Shown piece by piece: positions 1 through 5,214 of a stretch of 6,405 nucleotides of DNA. Position 1 is the first letter of the stretch; every line of letters starts with the position of its first letter. Where the stretch lies: assembly GCA_945872285.1 (NCBI GenBank), contig CAMBZR010000113.1, forward strand, positions 1-6,405. Direction: 5' to 3'. The translations under genes were made by a program, and so were the position numbers. This DNA comes from Bordetella parapertussis. GTDB taxonomy: Bacteria; Pseudomonadota; Gammaproteobacteria; Burkholderiales; Burkholderiaceae_B. Under the pieces are notes generated by a model. It searched no databases, had not been told where the DNA came from, and saw nothing but the letters and a program-made list of their open reading frames with translations.

Positions 1-393
1 TAAATATTTGTCAAGTGCCGGGCGCTGTACCTGGTCAAGACTTTTGGCTTGAGCATAATTACCAACCAAATTAGGCATGCCATCCATACCAAACACTGGA
101 TTTTCATTTTCGTAATTGACCAGCAGAATTTCGCCCAACTGTGCCTGACCGCCCTGCACAGCCCGCTTGATCTCTGGGGCTTTAAAAAGCGAAGCATTCG
201 CATGCACAACAATCTTGAGCTTGCCTGCGGTGGCTGCATCCACTTGCTTGGCAAAGTATTCGAGGTTTTCAGTGTGAAAATTGCCTGGCGCATAAGCCGA
301 AGGCAAATCCCATTTTGTTTGGGCCTGAGCCAAGCTGGTCAAACCAACACAGGCCAAGGCAGCGGCCAAACGAATAAGAGGTAAGCGGGACAT
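1..393 (-). CDS. TRAP transporter substrate-binding protein, DctP family (5' part only, runs off the left edge)
   Basis: The minus strand is open from an ATG at 393-391 to the window edge, giving 131 codons with no stop, so the gene is cut off. It encodes the periplasmic receptor of a tripartite ATP-independent periplasmic transporter, which captures an organic acid and delivers it to the DctQM membrane subunits. The product starts MSRLPLIRLAAALACVGL and has a Sec signal peptide with a likely cleavage after AQA at residue 24. The mature part begins with the typical first strand (WDLPSAYAPGNFHTENLEYF), followed by a helix, a GKLKIVVHANASLFK strand, then EIKRAVQGGQAQLGE, all in DctP order. Family members have about 320-340 residues, so roughly 40% is present. 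The Shine-Dalgarno is AGGAGA (minus strand, 403-398), five bases before the ATG. Ligand-binding residues lie mostly outside the window, so the substrate is unknown. Partner dctQ/dctM genes are expected to the left. Confidence 0.87.
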   Translation of the reverse strand, partial: MSRLPLIRLAAALACVGLTSLAQAQTKWDLPSAYAPGNFHTENLEYFAKQVDAATAGKLKIVVHANASLFKAPEIKRAVQGGQAQLGEILLVNYENENPVFGMDGMPNLVGNYAQAKSLDQVQRPALDKYL

Positions 394-569
394 GGTGTCT
401 CCTGTCGATGGATTAAAGTAAAAAGGACAACTCGGGTCACAAAGGACTGACTTCATACCGAGCGGGGTAGGCCACACCTGCGGCACTGCACCATCTCGAA
501 TGACAATCATAGTAACGAAGAAGTAAGATTAGTGGTCAAAAAGTATTAAAAAAACCTTGGAGAGCGATC
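394..569. promoter_or_regulatory. Divergent intergenic region between TRAP receptor and MBL hydrolase genes
   Basis: These 176 bases lie between two gene starts that face away from each other, so they must hold promoters for both. For the rightward gene a weak sigma70-like pair is visible: ATGACA at 500-505 and TAAGAT at 524-529 with 18 bases between, which would start a transcript near 536. No convincing pair is seen for the leftward gene, and no strong operator-like palindrome stands out. The two genes could share a regulator bound here, but this is inference from layout alone. Confidence 0.35.
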
Positions 570-1259
570 TTGAATGCACGCTATGAATTACTGCTGAAAG
601 GCAATAGTCTGAGCTTTAAAGGGGGCTTTTTTGGGCTCTGCAACGTGGCCCTTCTCACCGCGGCCGATGGCACCCGTATTTTGTTCGATACCGGCCACTA
701 TTGCGTGCGCAAAGCCTTACTCGCCAGCCTCAAAGAACGCGGCCTAGCCCCTACGGATATCGATTTGGTGTTCTTATCTCATTTGCATTTTGACCACTGT
801 CAAAATCTTGATCTGTTTAAAGGCGTCAAGGTCTGCGTCAGCGAAACCGAACTCGCCTACGCACGCAACCCGCATCCGGATGACCTGTTCGTCCCTTGGA
901 AAATTCATGAACTACTCGCTGAGTTTGATGTGCGCGTCTTACCCAAGCGCGGCGAACTTGTGCCCGGCGTCGAGCACTTTGAAGTGCCTGGTCACACCAC
1001 GGGTTCGCAAGCGCTACGCTTTACGCAGGCCGACGGGCGCCGCGTGGTCTTAGCCGGCGATGCGGTCAAATATCCTAAAGAGGTGTTAGCCCAAATGAGC
1101 GATATGTGTTTTGCCTCACAAGAAGAATCAAAACGCTCGATCGCCGAAATTTGCGAAGGCACTGACGTGATTGTGCCAGGGCATTTTCCTGAAATCTTCA
1201 GGCGCAACGGCGGCTGGATTTGGGACGAACCACCAACGATCGAACTGATTTTGCGTTGA
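570..1259 (+). CDS. Metallo-beta-lactamase-fold hydrolase, AHL-lactonase-like
   Basis: This 229-residue cytoplasmic protein (no signal peptide) carries the full dinuclear metal site of the MBL fold: HLHFDH at residues 71-76 (H71, H73, D75, H76), H142 in PGHTTGS, D164 in LAGDA and H205 in VPGH. Such enzymes hydrolyse esters, lactones, thioesters or amides. The general pattern and length are near those of N-acyl-homoserine lactonases of the AiiA/AttM type, but substrate cannot be assigned by these motifs. The start is a TTG at 570: the in-frame stop at 531-533 leaves no earlier usable start, the first core strand already begins at about residue 5, and GGAGAG (559-564) sits five bases upstream. 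An ATG at 574 is out of frame. The gene is divergent from the TRAP receptor gene and no clear terminator follows it. Confidence 0.93.
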   Translation: MNARYELLLKGNSLSFKGGFFGLCNVALLTAADGTRILFDTGHYCVRKALLASLKERGLAPTDIDLVFLSHLHFDHCQNLDLFKGVKVCVSETELAYARNPHPDDLFVPWKIHELLAEFDVRVLPKRGELVPGVEHFEVPGHTTGSQALRFTQADGRRVVLAGDAVKYPKEVLAQMSDMCFASQEESKRSIAEICEGTDVIVPGHFPEIFRRNGGWIWDEPPTIELILR

Positions 1260-1385
1260 ACAACGCCGATCAACTGTGTCACCCGCAGCCCGAACCCCTG
1301 GAGTGTGCCGAAGCGACTCAACCTTCCCGGAAGGGTCAGGATTTCCCTAGGTTTCGCTCAAAACGACGACCTATTGAGAAATAAT
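1260..1385. other. Gene-free stretch after the MBL hydrolase gene
   Basis: No coding frame, RNA gene or T-tailed terminator is visible here. The one notable structure is a short near-palindrome at 1321-1336 (CCTTCCCGGAAGG core), whose tight loop and lack of a following T run make it a poor terminator. Transcription of the upstream gene may end by a Rho-dependent route, or read into the riboswitch leader. Confidence 0.5.
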
Positions 1386-1415
1386 TTGTACATTTCTCAT
1401 TTTTTTAGGTATATT
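1386..1415 (+). promoter_or_regulatory. Candidate sigma70 promoter of the riboswitch-TerC transcript
   Basis: TTGTAC at 1386-1391 (four of six matches to the -35 consensus) and TATATT at 1410-1415 (five of six to -10) are 18 bases apart in an AT-rich stretch. The predicted transcript start, about 1421-1422, falls at the first base of the riboswitch P1 helix. That agreement is what supports the call; the -35 alone would be weak. Confidence 0.55.
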
Positions 1416-1421
1416 TAAACT

Positions 1422-1563
1422 TCGATGGGGAGTAGCTCCAGTTCTTTGTGATCCGGTTCAAATTTAATCTCACAAAGGGCACGTCAAGTCGTCATTACGA
1501 AGCGAAAGCTTCCGGCTTGTCGGGCACATAACTGAACCATAACAAGCCGAGCAAGACCTTCGA
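1422..1563 (+). ncRNA. yybP-ykoY: yybP-ykoY manganese riboswitch aptamer
   Basis: Two conserved hallmarks of this class are present and correctly placed: GGGGAGTAG at 1427-1435 and GCAAGACCTT at 1551-1560. They form the two strands around the Mn2+ site when the helices dock. P1 pairs 1422-1428 with 1557-1563 (TCGATGG with CCTTCGA, one T-T mismatch). Inside are a peripheral hairpin (1444-1451 with 1470-1477, perfect 8 bp), a 5-bp hairpin with a GAAA tetraloop (1499-1503 with 1508-1512), and an 8-bp helix (1513-1520 with 1542-1549) leading directly to GCAAGACC. Known members bind Mn2+ and usually turn on genes for manganese export, including TerC-family proteins, which is exactly what follows. 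A candidate promoter places the transcript start at P1. A covariance-model search was not possible here, but sequence, structure and neighbour agree. Confidence 0.92.
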
Positions 1564-1681
1564 TCAGTGGCCTAACAGGGCATGTTTTGACAAGTTCGTT
1601 GTGTTGATTTTTTCAACAAACGCTTTGCCATTACGTTTCTTGTTTAGGCTTTGATTGATTGGTTCTTTTTAGGCTTGAACA
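1564..1681 (+). promoter_or_regulatory. Riboswitch expression platform and ribosome binding site of the TerC gene
   Basis: This leader lies between the aptamer and the ATG. It has a hairpin at 1597-1622 (ten pairs, one bulged G, T5 loop) with no T run after it, so it is not a standard terminator. The ribosome binding site is weak: AGG at 1671-1673, eight bases before the ATG. GCCTAA at 1570-1575, just past P1, is complementary to TTAGGC at 1669-1674, which contains that AGG. Pairing of the two would hide the site, suggesting control of translation rather than termination. How ligand binding would alter this pairing cannot be told from the sequence. Confidence 0.5.
1643..1676 (+). repeat. Two direct copies of TTTAGGCTT, the second holding the Shine-Dalgarno
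   Basis: TTTAGGCTT occurs at 1643-1651 and 1668-1676, start to start 25 bases. The downstream copy contains the AGG used for TerC translation; both copies can pair with the GCCTAA at 1570-1575. The upstream copy could act as a decoy partner for that sequence, or the repeat may be chance in a T-rich leader. Confidence 0.6.
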
Positions 1682-2410
1682 ATGGAACTCTTTTCCTCCA
1701 CATGGTGGTCGGCTCTGCTCGCCATTATTCTAATCGACCTTGTACTGGCGGGTGACAACGCAATCGTCATTGCGCTAGCTGCCCGTAAACTTCCCCCTGC
1801 TTTGCAAAAGAAAGCCATCTGGTTTGGCACCGTTGGGGCGATTGTTGTTCGCTCGACCCTAACGGTAGGCGTCGTCTGGCTGCTCAAAATTCCTGGCCTC
1901 ATGTTGGTGGGTGGGCTCGGGCTTCTTTGGATTGCCTGCAAACTCATTATTGATACCGGTCAAGACAAAGAGCACGATATCCGCGTCACGACTTTTTGGG
2001 GCGCCATGAAAACCATCATCGTGGCTGACGCCTTGATGGGCATTGATAACGTGCTTGGTGTCGCAGGTGCCGCCCAAGGCTCTTTTGATTTGGTCATCAT
2101 TGGTTTAATCATCAGTGTCCCGATCGTGGTGTTTGGCAGCACGCTGGTTCTTAAGCTGGTCGAACGCTGGCCCGTCATCATCCACCTGGGTGCCGCCGTT
2201 CTGGCGTTTACTGCAGCCAAGATGATCACTGACGAAGCCCTGCTTGATCCAATCTTTGATGGGACCGCTCGCATCAACGAAATCGCTCACTGGGTCACTT
2301 ACGGCATCGCAATCGCTGTCGTGCTCGTGACCGGAAAGCTTACCTCACGCACAACCAACGACGCAGATACCCCCTCCCCTTCACAACCTGTCATGAATCA
2401 TAAAACCTAG
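1682..2410 (+). CDS. TerC-family integral membrane protein (YjbE/YkoY-like), probable Mn2+ exporter
   Basis: This 242-residue inner-membrane protein has about seven hydrophobic segments (roughly 10-32, 46-68, 72-90, 107-131, 136-158, 164-183, 200-217). It carries the two related acidic motifs of the TerC family: D19 with LAGDNA (G24-D25-N26) in segment 1, and DALMGIDNVLG (D116, D122, N123) in segment 4, thought to form the ion path of an inverted repeat fold. The polar C-terminal tail from about 219 (rich in S, T, N, P) is likely cytosolic and unordered. TerC proteins behind yybP-ykoY riboswitches include E. coli Alx and B. subtilis YkoY/YceF, linked to manganese export, some by helping to metallate exported enzymes. 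The Mn2+ role here is inferred from motifs plus riboswitch. Translation starts at ATG 1682 with a weak AGG site. Its TAG stop overlaps the Shine-Dalgarno of the next gene, so the two are co-transcribed. Confidence 0.94.
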   Translation: MELFSSTWWSALLAIILIDLVLAGDNAIVIALAARKLPPALQKKAIWFGTVGAIVVRSTLTVGVVWLLKIPGLMLVGGLGLLWIACKLIIDTGQDKEHDIRVTTFWGAMKTIIVADALMGIDNVLGVAGAAQGSFDLVIIGLIISVPIVVFGSTLVLKLVERWPVIIHLGAAVLAFTAAKMITDEALLDPIFDGTARINEIAHWVTYGIAIAVVLVTGKLTSRTTNDADTPSPSQPVMNHKT

Positions 2411-2421
2411 GAGATTGACAT

Positions 2422-2865
2422 ATGGAAACGCTCATTATTTATGTAAACGAAACTGAATATGCTCGTAATCAGCTTGCTGCAATGCTAAGCGTCCGGCAGC
2501 CAACCCAGTGTGTGCTCGTGGGTTGCCCGCCTAAGTTAAATCGACATATTTCAAAATGGATCTCAGGCGCAGCACGCAAGAAATGGCAAACGCAGTGGGT
2601 GGATACCGTGTGCGGCGAAATCTCAACAGCCTTTGTTCAAGAGGGCCATCAGTTTTTGACCAGGGCTGCCTTTGGTCCCCTTGTCAATGTCACCAAGCAA
2701 TTACAAGGCGAGTTTTTTGGTGCTCGCGTGCTCGATGCCCGGCGACCAAAATTAGCGCAGACACGCGAGCCAGTGATCGAAGGGCAGCAGGTCCAACCCG
2801 ATCTTGCCTCTCGCGCGATGGGTGTTGCGGCCACCACGACAATCCTTGTCCTGGCGGTAGATTAA
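2422..2865 (+). CDS. Protein of unknown function, second gene of the Mn-riboswitch operon
   Basis: I do not recognise this 147-residue protein. It is read as a real gene because AGGAG at 2409-2413 lies eight bases before its ATG, it starts 11 bases after the TerC stop, and a strong terminator follows. It has no signal peptide or membrane helix. Short hydrophobic strands alternate with amphipathic or charged stretches: LIIYV (4-8), CVLVG (30-34), ARVLDAR (101-107) and TTTILVLAVD (138-147), with a basic W-rich middle (RHISKW, ARKKWQTQW at 41-59). This suggests a small soluble alpha/beta domain, perhaps like a nucleotide-binding or universal-stress fold, but no P-loop or other signature is seen. 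Cysteines at 30, 35 and 64 and histidines at 42 and 76 could bind metal, without forming a known motif. A 118-codon frame at 2556-2912 overlaps it in another frame and is rejected as a shadow. Confidence 0.8.
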   Translation: METLIIYVNETEYARNQLAAMLSVRQPTQCVLVGCPPKLNRHISKWISGAARKKWQTQWVDTVCGEISTAFVQEGHQFLTRAAFGPLVNVTKQLQGEFFGARVLDARRPKLAQTREPVIEGQQVQPDLASRAMGVAATTTILVLAVD

Positions 2866-2891
2866 CGATTTTTTTAGCCCTCTCGAATACC

Positions 2892-2909
2892 CCTTCGCCC
2901 ACGCGAAGG
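2892..2909 (+). other. Small GC-rich hairpin upstream of the terminator
   Basis: CCTTCGC at 2892-2898 pairs perfectly with GCGAAGG at 2903-2909 across a four-base loop. It is followed by A residues rather than T on this strand, so it does not look like a terminator. It may protect the 3' end of the message or be incidental. Confidence 0.4.
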
Positions 2910-2938
2910 TAAAAATCTGGTTTTCCCTATATGATTAC

Positions 2939-2973
2939 AAAGCTCAGGCTCTCTTTTGAGAGCCTGAGCTTTT
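2939..2973 (+). terminator. Rho-independent terminator of the TerC operon
   Basis: A perfect 15-bp stem (2939-2953 with 2958-2972, core GCTCAGGCTCTC / GAGAGCCTGAGC) closes on a TTTT loop and ends in a short T run (2970-2973). It starts 73 bases after the stop of the unknown 147-residue gene and lies before the CoA-transferase gene. The arms begin with AAA and end with TTT, so it could also work on the opposite strand, though no gene there needs it. Confidence 0.9.
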
Positions 2974-3067
2974 GGTTCAACGGGACTTGTACACAGGTAC
3001 TTTTGCACGAACTGCTTTTACCTGCTGCTCAACACTTAGCAGAAAATCTACCAACTAAACGAAAAAA
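2974..3067 (+). promoter_or_regulatory. Upstream region of the CoA-transferase operon
   Basis: A promoter is expected here, since a strong terminator precedes it and a new gene set starts after it. TTGTAC at 2987-2992 could serve as a -35, but no good -10 follows at normal distance. A possible stem CTGCT...AGCAG lies at about 3022-3042. The bases just before the ATG are A-rich with no Shine-Dalgarno. Confidence 0.3.
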
Positions 3068-4234
3068 ATGACAGAGACCACGCAATCCACAACTGCCGCC
3101 CCAGGCCCTTTTACCGGGCTGACAGTGATCGAACTTGGGCATAGCGTAGCAGCACCCTTTGCCGGACAAATCCTGAGTGAATTGGGTGCCCGAGTCATCA
3201 AGATTGAAAAAGCCGAGGGCGACGATGCCAGGCGCTGGGGCCCCCCTTTCTGGGAAGGTGCTTCGGCTTTTTTTCAAGCGCTGAACCGTAACAAACAATC
3301 AGTCGTATGCGAACTACGCGACCCCGAGCAAATCGCAGCGCTTAAAGACCTGATCTGCAACGAGGCGGATATTGTTATCCAAAACCTGCGACCCGGCCAT
3401 GTTGAGCAGCTTGGGCTAGACGGGAAAAGTCTACTCGCGCGACAGCCGCGTTTGATTTATTGCAGTCTGGGCGCGTTTGGCCGTGAAGGGCCGCTAAAAA
3501 CACGGCCAGGCTACGACCCATTGATGCAAGCGTTTGGCGGCATCATGAGCACCACCGGCGAACCGGGTCGGTCAGCGGTGAGGGTGGGTGCCTCGATCGT
3601 GGATATGGGCACAGGCATGTGGGGCATCATCGGAATTTTGACTGCGCTCTACGAGCGTCAAGTATCAGGCGTTGGCCGTATTGTGGATGTCTCGCTCTTC
3701 GAAACAGCAACTTGCTGGGTGTCTTTGTTGGCATCGCAATATTTGGCCTCGGGAAAATTAGCGGGTAAGCAGGGTTCAGGAACCCCAGGGATCGTCCCTT
3801 ATAAGGGCTACTTAACGAGCGACGGTGAAGTTGTCATTGCGGCGGGTAGCGATGGCCTGTTTAGGTCGTTAGCAAAAGTCTTAGCCCGACCCGAATGGCT
3901 CGAAGACCCGCGTTTTATAGACAATCCAAAGCGCGTAGAAAACCAACACGCGCTTTACACCATGATCGAAGCGATTGTTGCCCAGCAAACCACCGAGCAC
4001 TGGATTAAGCTGCTTGAAGCTGCGGGGGTTCCGTGTTCGCCTGTCAACGATTTAGCACAGATGCTTGCTCACCCCCAAACCGAAGCGTTGGGCCTGGTGC
4101 AAGACGTGCCCGGAACCGCCATGCGCTTTTTAGGCCTGCCCTTGAGCTTTGATGGTGTGCGTCCTAAACCACTTGCGCCACCCCCAAAACTTGGTGAACA
4201 TACAGAGCTATTTTTAAAAAGGAAAACCCCATGA
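3068..4234 (+). CDS. Class III CoA-transferase, CaiB/BaiF family
   Basis: This 388-residue cytosolic enzyme moves CoA from an acyl-CoA donor to a carboxylic acid, the activating step of a degradation route. Family features in order: FTGLTVIELGHSVAAPFAG (15-33), LGARVIKIEKAEGDD (39-53), LNRNKQSVV (72-80), QNLRPG (105-110), GYDPLMQAFGG (148-158), and ASIVDMGTGM (175-184), where D179 aligns with the catalytic Asp that forms the mixed anhydride (Asp169 in formyl-CoA transferase). Length is normal for the family (about 380-430). The ATG at 3068 is the first start after an in-frame stop at 3056-3058; the leader GAAAAAAA has no Shine-Dalgarno. Its TGA overlaps the next gene's ATG, so translation is coupled. 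Substrate is not evident: the family covers carnitine, formate/oxalate, 2-methylacyl-CoA racemisation, mesaconate, bile acids and aromatic acids. Racemase (Amacr) activity is a less likely alternative given the catalytic context. Confidence 0.94.
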   Translation: MTETTQSTTAAPGPFTGLTVIELGHSVAAPFAGQILSELGARVIKIEKAEGDDARRWGPPFWEGASAFFQALNRNKQSVVCELRDPEQIAALKDLICNEADIVIQNLRPGHVEQLGLDGKSLLARQPRLIYCSLGAFGREGPLKTRPGYDPLMQAFGGIMSTTGEPGRSAVRVGASIVDMGTGMWGIIGILTALYERQVSGVGRIVDVSLFETATCWVSLLASQYLASGKLAGKQGSGTPGIVPYKGYLTSDGEVVIAAGSDGLFRSLAKVLARPEWLEDPRFIDNPKRVENQHALYTMIEAIVAQQTTEHWIKLLEAAGVPCSPVNDLAQMLAHPQTEALGLVQDVPGTAMRFLGLPLSFDGVRPKPLAPPPKLGEHTELFLKRKTP

Positions 4235-5031
4235 CCGCCCTGCCGAGCTATGAGACGATCGCCACAGAAGTGATCGGCGCGCACATCTTAAAAGTTACGA
4301 TCAACCGTCCGCACGTGGGCAATGCTATCAACACCCAGATGGGTCACGACATGCTTGATCTCTGGAACCGTCTCACTGCTGATGCCGGCGATATTCGCTG
4401 CGTTGTACTGACCGGTGCGGGGGAAAAAATATTTTGTGCCGGTGGCGATCTGAAAGAGCGCAACGGTATGACGAATAAACAATGGACACTGCAGCACGAA
4501 CTGTTTGAGCGTATGTACTGGACGTTGGTGGATTTGCCAGTGCCCGTGATTGCCGCGGTCAACGGACACGCTTATGCGGGCGGACTTGAAATGGCTTTGT
4601 TGTGCGATTTTATTTATGCAAGCAATGCGGCGCGCTTTGCCCTGACCGAAGTCACGCTGGGCATCATGCCAGGCGCGGGTGGCACGCAAAATCTGCCGCG
4701 CGCGATTGGCGAGCGACGTGCAAAAGAAATCCTAATGACAGGTAAGCCTTTTAACGCGCAACAGGCAAACGAATATGGCTTAGTCAACGCGGTTCTTGAA
4801 CCTGCTGACGTTTTGCCACGCGCGCTTGAAACCGCCGAGGCGATCGCAAGTAATGCCCCTTTATCGGTTCGTCAAATCAAAAAATCAGTACGTTATGGTA
4901 GCCAAATGGAGCTACGTACCGCTTTCAGATTTGAGATTGAGGCTTACAACCATTTGATCGGCACTGAAGATCGTATCGAAGGGATTGCGGCCTTTAATGA
5001 AAAGCGTAAAGCAAATTTCAAAGGGTATTGA
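4231..5031 (+). CDS. Enoyl-CoA hydratase/isomerase (crotonase family)
   Basis: This 266-residue protein fits the crotonase fold throughout and should hydrate a 2-enoyl-CoA to the 3-hydroxyacyl-CoA. The oxyanion-hole segments are FCAGGDL (68-74) and YAGGLEM (115-121). Both catalytic glutamates of the hydratase type are present: E120 in GGLEMALLCD (like Glu144 of rat mitochondrial hydratase) and E140 in LTEVTLGIMPGAGGTQ (like Glu164). Having both favours hydratase over members that lack one. The C-terminal half has the usual LMTGKPFNAQQANEYGLVN segment and ends in EGIAAFNEKRKANFKGY. It starts within the stop of the CoA-transferase gene (ATGA, four-base overlap), with AAGGA at 4219-4223 seven bases upstream. 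It is likely in one operon with the dehydrogenase 183 bases downstream. Carnitine-type (CaiD) use is possible but not shown. Confidence 0.94.
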   Translation: MTALPSYETIATEVIGAHILKVTINRPHVGNAINTQMGHDMLDLWNRLTADAGDIRCVVLTGAGEKIFCAGGDLKERNGMTNKQWTLQHELFERMYWTLVDLPVPVIAAVNGHAYAGGLEMALLCDFIYASNAARFALTEVTLGIMPGAGGTQNLPRAIGERRAKEILMTGKPFNAQQANEYGLVNAVLEPADVLPRALETAEAIASNAPLSVRQIKKSVRYGSQMELRTAFRFEIEAYNHLIGTEDRIEGIAAFNEKRKANFKGY

Positions 5032-5214
5032 TTGAAGTCAACGCTGCGCGCCGATAGCGACCCTCAGGTGAGTGCGGCAGAACCTCTGCAAACCCGCGAA
5101 ACTAAGGTCAGTGAATCCCGCCAGCATCGCGGCAAAAATTTAACGAAATAACGACGTAACGAATGAACAAAGCAACAGCACAGCAAATAATAATTTTGAT
5201 TCGGAGCACGTAAC
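5032..5214 (+). promoter_or_regulatory. Spacer between crotonase and acyl-CoA dehydrogenase genes
   Basis: The 183 bases hold no clear gene, promoter or T-tailed terminator. A small hairpin (GCAGA ACC TCTGC, 5077-5089) is followed by A and C residues, so it is not a terminator. The last 75 bases are A-rich and contain a period-8 repeat, ending in the dehydrogenase ribosome binding site GGAG (5203-5206), eight bases before the ATG. The genes are probably co-transcribed, but the spacer is long enough for an internal promoter or RNA-level control. Confidence 0.45.
5141..5180 (+). repeat. Five 8-base units sharing AAC, three of them TAACGA
   Basis: TAACGA occurs exactly at 5141, 5149 and 5157, each eight bases apart; two further units (GAACAAAG at 5165, CAACAGCA at 5173) keep AAC in the same phase. 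This gives five AAC triplets at 8-base spacing. It lies 35-74 bases before the dehydrogenase start. It could be a slippage-derived tandem repeat, an unstructured CAA-rich leader that helps translation, or a protein binding array. Confidence 0.7.

Noticed and set aside
49..384. A 111-codon plus-strand frame at the left edge
   Set aside because: It is antisense to the DctP-type gene, whose signal peptide, Shine-Dalgarno and family pattern are convincing; the plus-strand product has no recognisable features.
992..1321. A 109-codon minus-strand frame covering the end of the MBL gene
   Set aside because: It lies antisense to a gene with intact catalytic motifs, shows no recognisable domain and has no supporting upstream signals.
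1321..1336. Near-palindrome ACCTTCCCGGAAGGGT considered as terminator of the MBL gene
   Set aside because: The stem is short with a tight loop and is not followed by a T run.
1597..1622. Leader hairpin considered as a riboswitch-controlled terminator
   Set aside because: The stem is AT-rich and the T residues are in the loop; no T run follows the 3' arm.
2892..2909. GC-rich hairpin considered as a first terminator of the TerC operon
   Set aside because: It is followed by AAAAA after one base, not T residues; the hairpin at 2939-2972 is a far better terminator.
2556..2912. A 118-codon plus-strand frame overlapping the unknown 147-residue gene
   Set aside because: It starts inside the other gene without a ribosome site, its composition is rich in Arg, Ser and Cys as in out-of-frame translation, and the 147-residue frame has the better start signal and operon spacing.
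5032..5151. Open frame of 39 codons directly after the crotonase TGA, suggesting readthrough or a C-terminal extension
   Set aside because: The crotonase already ends at its normal length, the extension is polar with no family match, and a frame this short can stay open by chance.
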